Positions 48,023 through 59,917 of a stretch of 64,000 nt of DNA are shown here, one piece after another. Every line of letters begins with the position of its first letter. Positions within the stretch are counted from its first letter, which is position 1. The notes beneath the pieces were generated by a model. That model had not been told where the DNA came from, made no database searches, and was given only the letters and a program-made list of their open reading frames with translations. This DNA is from Gymnothorax reevesii (lineage: Eukaryota > Chordata > Actinopteri > Anguilliformes > Muraenidae). The position numbers and the translations under genes are program-made. Where the stretch lies: the NCBI GenBank assembly GCA_029721435.1, contig CM056580.1, forward strand, positions 79,218,367-79,282,366, in the 5' to 3' direction.

Positions 48023-49437
48023 AGCTTCACGAGTTATTTCTGAAAACAAGGGAAGTGGCTGACCGATGGTGGCAACGCAAGCTAGTGGTGTACTTCATTC
48101 TGCAAGGCTTTCAGCACCTTAAAATAAAGTGCTGAACTGAGATCAGTCCCCTCACCAGTTTAAAGGCTTGTCCGTAATGAGCTTGAGGCCGCTATGCTCC
48201 AAGAACAACAGCTGTATTCACAAGCTGGTCTGTACCACAGAAGCACAGTGCAGGGGTCAGAGTATAAGTCCTGCAATGCGTTTCTACCAGGGAGGTGCTA
48301 AGATGACTGATTTCACCAATATGACCACACCTCCTGTCTGAGAAGCCCCATTCATGAGTAAAGCCAAGATATTGGATCATATAGCAAGGAGAACATCTAC
48401 CTTCTCAACCTGGGTTTTGCACCTCTTATCTTTACAGTGGTTTCTGGTAGTAACTGGATCTGTTCCGGAACTTTCTCTGCTGCCTGTACATGGAATATGC
48501 CTCTCCCTCTCTGTCAGTCTGTTTGCCAGTCAGTCAGTCAGTCAGTCAGTCTCTTCTAACAAATCTAATGCACAGTGACCTTTCATTTAGCCCTTCGAGA
48601 AAGAAAAAAAAACTGAGTGATTAGGAACACACAATTTGCCGCTGTCATCAGAGAGAGGAAGATGAGGGCTTAGTCACCCTGCTGCCTAAACCCAACCCCC
48701 AAAACCAATAACCCAGCATCCGACCCAACACATCCCAACCAAACCCACCCAAATCCCATCACAATCTCATGCTGCTCAGAGCTCTCCACAACCATTTCTT
48801 CAGTTTTCAGTCTTTTTTCTTTTCCTCCATTCTTAATAGTAAAAGTTCATGACGGCCGGCTTGGCTTAGTAGTAAAGAGTCCTTGGGAAATCTTATCTGA
48901 AGCACAGGCCAGTGACTTCACTGTGAAATAACAGCATCTTCTCCCCCTCTTTAACAGAGTCTTGAGTGGCAGGAAAAAAAGCACCGCCGATGGTGGGTGG
49001 GACTCGTCGTCCCACCATAAGCTCATCCCCAAACGGCGTCAAGGCCGAATGGCCGCTAGTCAAGCACTCTTTAGCGGCAGACACTGAGGGGATTTCAGTT
49101 TTCACAAAGTATGGACAGAGACTGCACCAACAAGTTACTACCATAGCTGCGGTTCCTACCAGGAGGAATTCAGAGAAGGATCCGGAAGACCCTTCTACTT
49201 CTCTAAGTGCAAAATAACGTCCTCGGACGGGCCGCCAGGAGGACGCAGCCTCCTGTAAATGTCTCCTCAAGAAACTACGACTGGGGGCGGGGCTTAGCTG
49301 GTTTGGCTGCTTGCGGTTGGATCACGGATCTGATGGGCAGCCGAGGTTGTTTCAATGATGTTGTAGAGGCTGATGTCTGGTTCTAAACCAGCAGAGCAGT
49401 GTGTGTAGGCAGATGTACTGTGCATCAGTATATGTCT

Positions 49438-49545
49438 GCGTGTATGTATGTATGTATGTATGTAAGTATGTATGTATGTATGTATGTAAGTATGTAAGTA
49501 TGTATGTATGTATGTATGTAAGTATGTAAGTATGTATGTATGTAT
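49438..49545. repeat. (GTAT)n tetranucleotide microsatellite
   Basis: About 26 GTAT units with periodic GTAA interruptions. Confidence 0.93.
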
Positions 49546-50133
49546 GCTGCACTTGACGATTGTGGCTCAGCTGAGGTCTTGTAACTACATTTATCTGATC
49601 AGATGGAAGAAAAGCCAGGAACGCACCAAGCACTGAGACTGACAGGTAGAGGAGTGAGGTGTCAACAAGCCAGAGGGACTCCAGTGTGAGAGTGTGTGTG
49701 TGTGTGTGTGTGTGTGTAAGTAACTGTACATATGTATTCACATGAACAGTGCATTCACTACTAGATGGACAGTGGTGTTGATTCTTGGCGCTCATCACGA
49801 CTTGAGGGGGCACAAGAATTCTAGTTGGAAGGGGGACCAAGAACAATATTCTTTCATGGTGCCCTTATCTCCTGGCTACAGCCCTGCATGTAAATGTGTG
49901 AATGTTCATATATGAGTACATGTACGTCTACGTGCGTGAGTCTACGCGCGTACATGCATGTGTATGTGTGAATACGTGTCTACAAGTAAGTGAAGGTGCA
50001 TGAAAGTGTAGGTGCATGTGTGTGAGTATGTGATTACAAGACCACATATGAGCAAGTGGCGGAAAAGGGGAGGGTCAGTGGTTGGTGTCCACCCCAAGCC
50101 TCACGCCCAGCCTCCTCCAATGTGGTTCCCTGC

Positions 50134-50387
50134 TCATAGGCTGCTGGCTAGTGCAACAGTGCCCTCTGGTGGGCGGGGGAGGTGTAGCAGGCTGGCGCTG
50201 GAGTAGCCCTCATCACTGCAGCTGCTGCGTAGGCTGCTGCGCTCATCAGAGTCGCTAACGCTGCTAACACTGCTAACGCTGCTCCTGCTCCAGTCCAGCT
50301 CCCCCATTAGGTAGTCTGTGCCCTCCACATCCACGTCCACGTCCACGTCTACATCAACGTCCACGTCCACGTCAACGTCCAGCTCTT
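50134..50387 (-). CDS. mxd1: mxd1-like last coding exon
   Basis: 254 bp from a CCTTGCAG| acceptor to TGA at 50136-50134. It encodes EELDV followed by the Asp-Val repeat, [12 protein letters not shown], a Ser-rich repeat [26 protein letters not shown] and a divergent Pro/Leu-rich end. Human MXD1 has only two Asp-Val pairs at the equivalent place. Confidence 0.9.
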
Positions 50388-52904
50388 CTGCAAGGCACAC
50401 AAAAACACTTCGCTGCTCAGAGCAATGACACGAACACAGTACTGCTAAGAGCTATAGAATACCGAGGTGACTATGTTACGCTGGTGTCGGAAGTTGAAGT
50501 TCTCGTTCATTTTACCCACAGAGTTTTTAAAAAATTAACTTTTGAAGAACTAGATTCCAGTATTTTTAAAACTCCGCCGATTTTGGATCATATTGCCAAA
50601 TAACTGCACGCTGTTTTTTGAGACTGTAGTCAATTATAATTTACACGGTTTTAATCATATTTGTGCTAGAAAGCTGCCGGCACCTCGTCATCCTTACTAG
50701 CCTAACTGTCGAGGGAAGCTTAAAAAGCAAGACATCCCAGTGAGTTAGCCAGCTAGGTAGTTAGCTACTGTATGTTCTACTTAGTAAGGCTAACCTACAA
50801 ACGTAGCAAGCTAGTTTTCAAGTTATGTAGGTAGCTAGAGACAATTCAAACATTTGGCCAGCATTAGTTAGCAAAAAAGCTAGCCAGCCATCATAATCAA
50901 TTTCATAAGTATGTTACTGCCCTAGATAGCTACCTATTAAATAATCACAACTCGCTGACTTAACGCTAGCTAAGTAGGAACATAATTGTCATTCACTGTT
51001 CTCTATTGATGATTATGCACCACACGGAGGACAAACCGGACTACAAGTGTAATAGCGCAACATTTTCACCAACAAACTACAGATTTGATGTGCTCACTTG
51101 CATCCGTATACCCCATAGGTTAATCTCCAAGTATTTTGGCTCATCAAATTAATTCTGATTTGAGCAATGTCCAAAAGCATCCAAACCCCATTATAAATCT
51201 CCATAGATTTTACTTCCACCAAGAGTTAAATAGCAATACCGTAGTCACCTCAGTACTCTACAATACACATAACCACTGCTCAGAGCCTGTGCAGAGCTAT
51301 AACACAAACACACACACACATCTCTGCTCAGAAGTGTAACTAACACACTCACCCTGCTCAGAGTCGGATTTTTCTGATGACAGTGTGGATCCGGTGCTGT
51401 CTATGCGCACTCGCTCCACTCCCAGCTGCTCTAGCCTGCGCTGCAGGTGTCTCTGCTCCCTCTGCAGCTGCTCTATGGAGTGCTGGGCCCGCCGATCGCT
51501 CTCCTCCAAGCGCTGAGTTACACAGGAGCAGAGTTACAATCACACACAGAGTTACGCAGGTATACTCACTCACATACAGAGTTACACAGTTATACTCACT
51601 CACATATAGAGTTACACAGTTATACTCACTCACATACAGAGTTAGTCATTCTCACAGAGTATCATGGTTATACTCACTCACATACAGAGTTACACAGTCA
51701 TTCACACAGAGTATCACGGTTATACTCACTCACATACAGAGTTACACAGTCATTCACACAGAGTATCACGGTTATACTCACTCACATACAGAGTTACACA
51801 GTCATTCTCGTAGAGTATCACGGTTATACTCACTCACATACAGAGTTACACAGTCATTCACACAGAGTATCACGGTTATACTCACTCACATACAGAGTTA
51901 CACAGCTTTACTCACTCAAATACAGCTTTACAGTCATGCTCCCTCACATAGTTACACAGTCATACTCACTCACATACAGAGTAATACAGTTATACACAGT
52001 CACAGTTACTCTATGTGAGTGAGTACGACTGTGTAACTCTGTATGTGAGGGAGTATGACTGTAAAGCTGTATTTGAGTAAGTAAAGCTGTGTAACTCTAT
52101 GTGAGTGAGTATAACCGTGATACTCTATGTGAGTGAGTATGACTGTGTATCACGGTTATACTCACTCACATACAGAGTTACACAGCTTTACTCACTTAAA
52201 TACAGCTTTAGTCATACTCCCTCACATACAGACTTACACAGTCATACTCACTCACATACAGAGTTACACAGTCATACTCACGCACATACAGAGTTACACA
52301 GTTATACTCACATACAGTTACACAGCTTTACTCACTCAAATACAGCATTACAAATTCATACTCACACAGAGTTACACAGCCATAATCACTCAGATAGAGT
52401 TAGTTATACTCACTCACATAGAGTTACCCAGCTTTACTCACTCAAATACAGCGTTACACATTCATACTCACACACATACACAGTTATACAGTCATACTCA
52501 CTCACATACAGTTACACAGTTATACTCACTCACATACAGAGTCACACAGTTATACTCACTCATACAGAGTAACACAGCTTTACTCATTCAAATACAGTGT
52601 TACACAGTCATACTCACTCATACAAAGTTACACAGTTATACTCATTCAAATGCAGCGTCACACAGTCATACTCCCAAACATACAGAGTTACACAGTCATA
52701 CTCACACGCATACAGAGTTACACAGCTGGATGTACAAAGTTACTATCAAGAGTTACACAGTTATACTCACATATACGGAGTGACACTTGCATACTGAGTA
52801 ATAGTTTTACCTACATGCATAGAGTTCCTCTTGCATGCAAAATCACATAGTTACTTTTGCACAGAGAGTTACAGTCACACAGAGTTATAGTCAAGTACAC
52901 AAAC

Positions 52905-52945
<41 letters not shown>

Positions 52946-53191
52946 AGTTACGCAGACTTATTCTTACATACTAAGCTTCACTTGAGGGCAAAAGCAGAAT
53001 AACGCAGATACAGAGTTACAGTTGCATGCACACACTCCATACTAATGCAGAAGGTGAACAAACAGCTGTCCTCTACCTTAATGTGCTCCTTAGCCCTCAT
53101 GAGCAGGCTTAGGGTGGTGTGCCGGCTGGAGTCCGGGCCCAGGGGAACCAGGGATTTCAACCGCTCCAAACACAGCCTCAAATGCGCTCGT
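50134..53191 (-). CDS. mxd1: MXD1-like MAX-dimerization repressor, 3' half (three exons, 5' end missing)
   Basis: MXD proteins pair with MAX, bind E-boxes in the nucleus and recruit SIN3 to repress MYC targets. Visible exons 53191-53077, 51512-51353 and 50387-50134 (115+160+254 bp) join in frame. The first encodes helix 1, loop and helix 2 ([20 protein letters not shown], then [18 protein letters not shown]). The second encodes the leucine zipper and IERIRMDS-like block ([20 protein letters not shown] ... [20 protein letters not shown]). The third encodes an acidic Asp-Val run, [17 protein letters not shown] and [17 protein letters not shown] plus the zipper wording favour MXD1 over MXI1, MXD3 or MXD4. 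N-terminal exons carrying the SIN3-interaction helix and most of the basic region were not recognised between 53191 and 64000, so they probably lie outside. Confidence 0.9.
50326..50379 (-). repeat. Coding 6-bp repeat (GAYGTN)9 giving (Asp-Val)9
   Basis: Nine consecutive six-base units in the mxd1-like last exon, with synonymous variation (GAC/GAT, GTT/GTG/GTA). It stays in frame and extends the acidic segment seen as DVDVE in MXD1. Confidence 0.95.
51353..51512 (-). CDS. mxd1: mxd1-like exon: leucine zipper
   Basis: 160 bp, beginning [10 protein letters not shown] at an AACTCAG| acceptor and ending SEKSDSEQ plus one base at a GTGAGT donor. The split codon resolves to Glu with the next exon (SEQ-E-ELDVD). 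The acceptor is formed by sequence resembling the neighbouring minisatellite unit. Confidence 0.9.
51530..52830. repeat. ~30-bp minisatellite in the mxd1-like intron
   Basis: About 40 degenerate copies of GTTACACAGT(T/C)ATACTCACTCACATACAGA fill most of the intron between the HLH and zipper exons. A ~140-bp block at 52008-52147 is inverted relative to the rest. Long open frames across it are artefacts of the unit length. Confidence 0.95.
52903..52941. repeat. (CA)n microsatellite
   Basis: About 19 CA units following the minisatellite. Confidence 0.93.
53077..53191 (-). CDS. mxd1: mxd1-like exon: helix-loop-helix
   Basis: 115 bp between CCACCAG| and AAG|GTAGAG. The first base completes a split Arg codon from the missing upstream exon; the visible translation runs RAHLRL to AKEHIK. 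The size and phase fit the HLH exon of the MXD family. Confidence 0.9.
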
Positions 53192-53214
53192 CTGGTGGGG
53201 GGCAGAGGGGAGAA

Positions 53215-53253
53215 ACAGGGGGGAGGGAGGGAGGGCGGGGGGGGGGAGAGGGG

Positions 53254-53281
<28 letters not shown>
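53215..53281. repeat. G-rich then (GA)n tract beside an exon
   Basis: On the minus strand this is a long (TC)n/C-rich pyrimidine tract ending about 25 bp before the acceptor at 53192. Confidence 0.9.
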
Positions 53282-53284
<3 letters not shown>

Positions 53285-54701
53285 GGCAGAGGAAGGAGGG
53301 GGAAGAAATGAGAGATAGGATGGAGAAATGTGTTAAGGTTGAATTCTTTCCCCTGTACATTACACCAGGCCAGCAGTAGAAATTCCCAATTACACAAGAC
53401 AGTGAGCCAGCTCCAGAAGATATTTAAAGAGGTGAATTCTACATTCGCTTCAGGATGTTTTGTCGCCTCTCTCATAGAGAGTTTGCAGGGGAGCGAAACA
53501 CTCAAGGGTGTCCAGGCCAGGTCTGGTGCAGAACTGCAAACTTCCCACGCGGTATTAGGGAACATAAGCGGGACGTCCTGTTCTGGTCATCAGATTGGGA
53601 GTGGTGCAGAGCGAGACGGAGCAAAGGTCACAGGAGATTCATAGAAAAGCCTTTCATATGCGTGAATGCCTCAGGCTGGCCCAGAGTGCACTGCGCATTT
53701 GTCCTTACATGCGTGCATTAGATCCCGCGTGTCGGTCTGTGCGTGTTTGTGCCATGGCGCATGCGAGTCTGTGCGTAAGAGAGAGAGAGAGAATGAATGT
53801 CTCTCTGTGTGGCCGTTTGTGAGAGAGTTTATGCCCATGCACATGTCTGTATGCGCATGTTCGTCAAAACACTCAGCCTCATAAGGTGTGTATACAGCAC
53901 TTTCTCTGGACCACTGTGAACCCTAATTAAGACATTATATTAAAATGTCATTTGTCCTCCCCGATTAATTTTAATGGGTTTAGTGAGAGATATCCTATAC
54001 ATGGCTCCTACACGATGTGTTAGTCACCGTTTCGCTAGCTTGCTCATCCTGCTGTCTCTTCTACATTAACGGCTTTCCCTACGGCCAACATGTTTTTAAC
54101 TTCCCAGCCACTGAATTTTTCATGTAGTCAATAACTTAAATATTGTTGTTGGCCCTTGGGGTGCTATAGGGCAACTAAAATTGCCCAAAGATGTAAGATA
54201 TCAAAATAAGATGCTGTTGAAAACCCATCATCAACTACTTGTTTAAAACAACTCCAAGGGGAGCTCTTTTAAACAAGTTGTCCCTTGATAGATTTTCAAA
54301 AGCTCATAATAATTACCTTTTTAATTCCTGGAAAATTTATTCAGCACTCTAAGGGTTAATAATATTGATTATCGGAATTAAGTTGAGTAGATGAGAATTG
54401 TATAAACTCAATTTACCAACAACATCTTCAATGACTCATTGAAAGGCTCAAAGCAAGTTGGGACCGCCCACTAGTTGTTATTGGTCAGCGTGATTTAAAG
54501 TCGCATCCAGTTTAAATGCCTACTATGCAAAGTTGATTCCATGCTGTGTCCTTTTAGCCCGCTTGCTGCATGACTGAAATGGATGGGCTTTATCTGGAGA
54601 ACGTTTATGTTGTGCTTTATCATGTACAGGACGTACTGTGCTGCTCTCATAGGCCATGCGTATTGCGCAGCCTGTGCCAACAGCCTTTCAGGTGAGGCCT
54701 T

Positions 54702-54704
<3 letters not shown>

Positions 54705-54745
<41 letters not shown>
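54705..54745. repeat. (CA)n microsatellite
   Basis: About 18 CA units. Confidence 0.93.
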
Positions 54746-54747
<2 letters not shown>

Positions 54748-55424
54748 TACACAAAAACACACAACATGGATTACTTCCCACAGCTAGCTATGAGGTGAAT
54801 GAGTCTAAAGGTGCTCGAGTGAACAATGCTGCAATGCTCTTTCTCTTTCATAAGTTCCCCAGAGGGGTTTAAGTGTGTGTGTGTGTGGGCCAACCAATGT
54901 GAAATCCTGCATATCTGTGCCCTGTAGCAACACAGGACATGACATGGCCGTCTAGAACATAAATTGCTCTAAGATACTGTAATTAAACTTGAGTAAACCC
55001 AACCGACACACACTGTGTGATTTACTGGCTTACACACCAACCAACTAAAGCCAAACTACTGTTCCAAACACACAACTCCTCACACACTCATGAAACTAAA
55101 AAAAAAAAAAACACTCCACAGCAGATGATTTTGAGCTAATCCAATGAAGTATGTCACTTCAAAAAAACACACACTGTAGTGATTATGAAAGAATATTGTT
55201 TAGGATAAAACTGGCGCCTCTTTTTGAAATAACCATTGACCGAATCTGAACATACTGCAGTTTAAGGGGCTGTTTGGCTCTTCACAAGCATTTGGAATGA
55301 TTTTATTTTTTCAAAATTCCAAGCCAGTGTTCTGTAGCATTGCTTTCAGGTACTGATTATGTACAGTGGGCACCATATTTAATTGGACAGTGACATGTTT
55401 TTTGTCATTTTGGTTTTGTTGGCA

Positions 55425-55505
55425 GAGTTATTCACTGGATCTGAATCTAACTGAACATGCATTTCACATGCTGAAGAGGAGACTGAAGGTGAAGAAGTCA
55501 TTACA
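55425..55505 (+). pseudogene. Tc1-like transposase crumb
   Basis: Reads LDLNLTEHAFHMLKRRLKVK, the third DDE block of a Tc1-type enzyme, without the rest of the element. Confidence 0.5.
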
Positions 55506-55564
55506 TAAAATATGTGTATATGTGAGCAAAAGTTAAAAATTTTAATTACTCTACATTATGTTGG

Positions 55565-55922
55565 GTAGTCTATCCATCCAATATCTATACCACGTCTTCC
55601 TCACTAGCTTCACAGAGGAGCTGGAGCCTATTCCAGCGAACCATGGGCCCACCCTGGCCAGCTCACCAATCCATTGCAGAGGAAACACATCATTTACACA
55701 CCATCCACTCACACACTCATGCCTATGGGCAATTTAGAGTCTCCAATTAGCCTGACATGCATGTCATTGAACGGTGGGAGCAAAGCGGAGTATCTGGAGG
55801 AAACAGACACGAAAATGGGGAGAACATTGAGCTCCACACAGAAAGGCCCCAGCCCAAATTTGAATCCGTAACCTTCTTGCTGCGAGGCAGCATCGCTTGC
55901 CACTGCGCCATCATGCCGCCTC
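55565..55922 (-). repeat. tRNA-derived SINE copy
   Basis: Third copy of the family at 31970, same orientation, with mutated box B. Confidence 0.7.
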
Positions 55923-56607
55923 ATGTGGGAGGGGTTATGCACTAAACGGGCCGTCATTTCTAAACGGTCCATCCAATGAGGATGAAAACTAATTAAAGCT
56001 GACAATCTGTACTTCAACCTCATTATACCCCATGAAACTCAAACAGCCAGAGTATACAGACAAAAAAAAAGGAAAGAATCACTGTCCAACTGATTATGGT
56101 GCTCACCGCATCTGTAATATTAAGGTACTCCACTGAACCGTCCACCCCATGCAGAGCTCCATAAATAAGCTCTCGAGGTGGGGTTTAGACTGAGCGCCAA
56201 TCACCACTCCCAGCTATTTGGAGAGAGTTAACCAGCCATTGGCTATCGCACACAGTTCAGGCCCAGAGGACCCCCTTTCACCTCCTCTGACTCCTCCATT
56301 TCACATCCATCCATCCCTCCATCACCTCTGCACCCCCTCTCCCCCTCTGTGGGCACTGGGGGGCTTCGCTGTTCTAAATGAAGAGCGAGTCTGAGACTGC
56401 ATGACCCCTGACCCCCCCCGGGTTACACAACCCGCACCCCGCCCATTCCGCCACAACTCAACCCCGGCTCCACTGCTCACACACGCAGGGGTCATGACCT
56501 TACTATTTTACCACCCATGTGAGAGTGAAATGAATCACTCCTGCCAGGACTTGCCGTTAAGCGAACACCGCGCTTGTATGAGGAGCGATGGTGGGCGAGT
56601 GGGCAAT

Positions 56608-56609
56608 CG

Positions 56610-56646
<37 letters not shown>
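56608..56646. repeat. (GA)n microsatellite
   Basis: About 19 GA units. Confidence 0.93.
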
Positions 56647-56648
<2 letters not shown>

Positions 56649-56745
56649 CACACAACTACATGAAGACCCTCATACGCAACACCATCACACCATTTTACCA
56701 TTGACTATTCCATTTTCAGGACACTGGCTGTAAGTACCACACATA

Positions 56746-58103
56746 CAGTGCCATGAAAAAGTATTTGCCCCCTTCCTGATTTCTTACTTTTTTGCATATT
56801 TTTCACACTTAAATGTTTCAGATCATCAAACAAATTTTAACCTAAGAAAAAGACAACCCGAGTAAATACAAAATGCTGTTATTAAATGATGATTTTATTT
56901 ATTAAGGGGAAAAAAGTATCCAAACGTACCTGGCCCTGTGTGAAAAAGTAATTACCCCCCCCAAAGCCATTTCTAAGGCTTTGGGACTCCGGCGAATCAC
57001 GGTGAGAGCCATGGAGAAAACCTGAAAAAGTAGTGAACCTTCCCAGGAGTGGCTGGCCAGCCAAAATTACCCCAAGAGCGCATCAACTACTGATTCAGGC
57101 TGTCACAAAAATCCCATAACAACATCTGAAGAAGTGCAGGCCTCACTTGCCTCAGTGTTAAAGTCAGTGTTCATGATTCAACAATAAGATAGACACTGGG
57201 CAAAAATTGCATCCATGGGAGAGCTCCAAGGCGAAAACCACTACTGACCAAAAGGAGCACGAAGGCTCTTCTCACATTTGTCAAAATACATCTTGATAAT
57301 CCCCAAGACTTTTGGGAAAATATTCTGTGGACTGACAAGCCATAAGTTGAACTTTTTGGAAGGTGTGTGTCCCATTACATCAGGCGTAAAACTAACACAG
57401 CATTTCATAAAAAGAACAACAAACCAAAACTCAAACATGTTGGTGGCAGTGTGATGGTTTGGTGCTGGTTTGCTGCTTCAGGACCTGGACGACTTGTCAT
57501 AATTGATGGAACTATGAGTTCTGCTCTCTACCGGAAAATCATGAAAGAGAATGTCCAACCCTCAGATTGTGATCTCAAGCTCAAGTGCACTTGGGTTATG
57601 CAGCAGGACAATGATCTGAAACACACCAGCAAGTCCACCTCTGAATGGCTTAAAACAAACAAAATGAAGATTTTGAGAAATCCTTTTGAGATGCAGTGGC
57701 ATGACCTTAAACAGGCCGTTCGTGCTCAAAATCCCTCCAGTGTGGCTGAATCAAAATAATTCTGCAAAGAAGAGTGGGCTAAAATTCTTCCACAGTGATG
57801 TGAAAGACTCATTGCCAGTTATTGCAAACGTTTGATTGCAGTTGTTGTTGCCGAGAGGGGCAAAACTAGTTATTAGGATTCAGGGGGCAATTACTTTTTC
57901 ACATAGGGCCAGGTAGGTTTGGATAGCTTTTTTCCCTTAATTAATAAATGAACTCATCATTTAAAAACTGCCATTTGTATTTACTCGGATTGTCTTTGGC
58001 TAAAATTAAAATTTGTTTGATGATCTGAAACATTTAAGTGTGACAAATATCCAAAAAAAAAGGCACAAATCAGGAAGGGGGCAAATACTTTTTCACAGCA
58101 CGG
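56746..58103 (+). mobile_element. Nearly full-length Tc1-like transposon with broken transposase
   Basis: 1358 bp between inverted ends CAGTGCCATGAAAAAGTATT and its counterpart, flanked by TA (56744-56745, 58104-58105). Long inverted ~200-bp ends contain a second inner repeat (GATCATCAAACAAATTTTA-like), the IR/DR layout. 57367-57759 preserves the C-terminal catalytic part (HVGGSVMVWCWFAASGPGRL, MQQDNDLKHTS). The N-terminal DNA-binding part is frameshifted. Confidence 0.85.
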
Positions 58104-59038
58104 TATGAACAACAAAAATGCCAGTGTACATTTAAAACACTTATTTCACCGCCTGCACAGAGCTGTCAGTACAATCCTCCGGTACTGTTAAACTGAGCTC
58201 ACAACAATGCAGTAAAAACTGGACTCAGTGCAACACAATACTCTCAGCTCAATTCAGTAATGCTGAACTGAGCCCAATGAAGTGATCTGAAATCAAGCTC
58301 AATACAGTGCTCTATAACTGAGCTCAATCCAACTCTCTGAAGATGAGTTGGATGCTCAATACTCTTAAACTGAATATATCATACAAACCTCAACATCAAC
58401 TGGAAGAGAAGCAAGCAGTTTAAAGTCAAAAATAACAAAAAAAATGAAGTTGAATTTGACCCCTTTCTGCAGATGTAGACGCCGGCGTCCGTAAATTCCA
58501 AAATTTAATTCCTAAACAATTCTGTAATTGAATTTCCAAATGTCTAGCTTCACTTGAATAATTTTCAAAAATCTCTCTGTCACAAATCCTGAGTTCTAAA
58601 GCTTAAATAGGCTCATGCACAACAGGAAAAATTGGCAAAATTTTGTATTCCGCGCAAAGGGGTTAAAAAAAATTAATGATAAAGTCTTTCTTTAACTCCT
58701 GCGGGTCACCAAAAGTGTGTATATGCAGGAGGCGTGGGATAGAAAGCTACAAAATAATTATCATTTGAAATGCATAAAATAATATTAACAGCTAAATTTC
58801 ACAGCAATACTGAGAACGTACAAATTAGCATCTTTGTTTGAGGGCATCAACTTCATAGCATTCCATAGTTCATAATAGAAATTTAAATTTCAATTTAACC
58901 TCCAAAACCAATTTACATTTACATTGCATTATTGATTTATCAGACGATCCAATCCATTTTACCTTCTCTAGCTTATTTATATGTGTTACATTTACGTTTA
59001 TATTGCATTATATATAGCTTGTTCAAACCTTGTGTATA

Positions 59039-59917
59039 CACTGACCAGCCGAAACATAATGTCCACTGACAGATGACGCAAATAACTTTGATTATATTTC
59101 AACAATGGTGCATGTCAAGGTCAGTCTACTGTAACAGAAGTTGCAAAAAAAATATTAAAGATGGTTATGGGAGGAATGTGTCGCAGCACACAAAGCATCA
59201 CACCCTGCTGCGCGTGGGGCTGCACAGCAGCAGACCGGTCAGAGTGGACGCGCTCGTCCCTGCCTGCAGTCAACAGCGCCTACAATAGGCATGCAAGGAG
59301 CCGAATCATGGAGCAAAGAAAGAAGGTTGCCAAGTCAAATGAGCCCCATTTTCTTTTACATTATGTAGACGACTGGATGCACAAACCCCTTCTACTTGGA
59401 GAAGAAAAGGCACCAGGATGCACTATGGGAAGAAGAGAAGCCAGAGAAGGAAGTGTGATGCTCCTGGGGTCAGTCATTCATGAGGATGTCAATTTAACAT
59501 GTGCCACCTGTCGAAACATTGCTGAAAAACAAATACACCCCTTCATGACGATGGTATTTTCGATGGCAGTTCAGTATTTCAGCATTTCAGGATAACACAC
59601 CCTGCCACATTGCAAAAATGTCCAGGGAATGGTTTCATAAAAACCACAAAGAGTTTCAAAGATTGTCCTGACCTTCAAAGTCCCCAGATCTCACTCCAAT
59701 CAAGCAGCTGTGGACTGAAAAAACGCATCAAATCCACGGCGACGCCACCTCACAACTCGCAGGACTCACTGCTGCTAATATCTTGATGTTAGAAATCACA
59801 GGACACCTCGGGAGGCCTAACAAAGACCGTGCCGTGGCAGATTGGAGAGGTGTTGGCGGCAAACGAAGGAACAGCAGTATATTAGGCAGGTGGTCATAAT
59901 GTTTTGGTAAATCAGTG
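59039..59917 (+). mobile_element. Second mariner/Tc1-like element, degenerate
   Basis: Inverted ends CACTGACCAGCCGAAACATA and TTTGGTAAATCAGTG (about 879 bp). The transposase is broken: RVGLHSSRPVRVDALV region, then a VMLLGSVIHEDVNLTC block in another frame. Confidence 0.7.

Larger units (their letters stand above)
45000..50133. other. Transposon-poor stretch downstream of the mxd1-like stop
   Basis: No ORF with support. It holds microsatellites (CA at 46567-46605 and 47986-48020; GTAT-type at 49440-49545; TG at 49692-49717; CAGT at 48526-48552) and otherwise unique-looking sequence. Candidate 3' UTR or flank. Confidence 0.4.

Noticed and set aside
51377..52783. Long overlapping open frames of 150-216 codons with [14 protein letters not shown] repeats
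   Set aside because: They arise because the ~30-bp minisatellite unit is a multiple of three and lacks stops; several frames are open at once, and they overlap the antisense of a real exon.
51530..52830. CRISPR-like regular repeats
   Set aside because: Units are contiguous and degenerate with no unique spacers, in a vertebrate intron.
50134..53191. Assignment to mxi1, mxd3 or mxd4
   Set aside because: [20 protein letters not shown] and SDEGYSSAS order match MXD1 best; MXI1 and MXD4 tails differ at these places.
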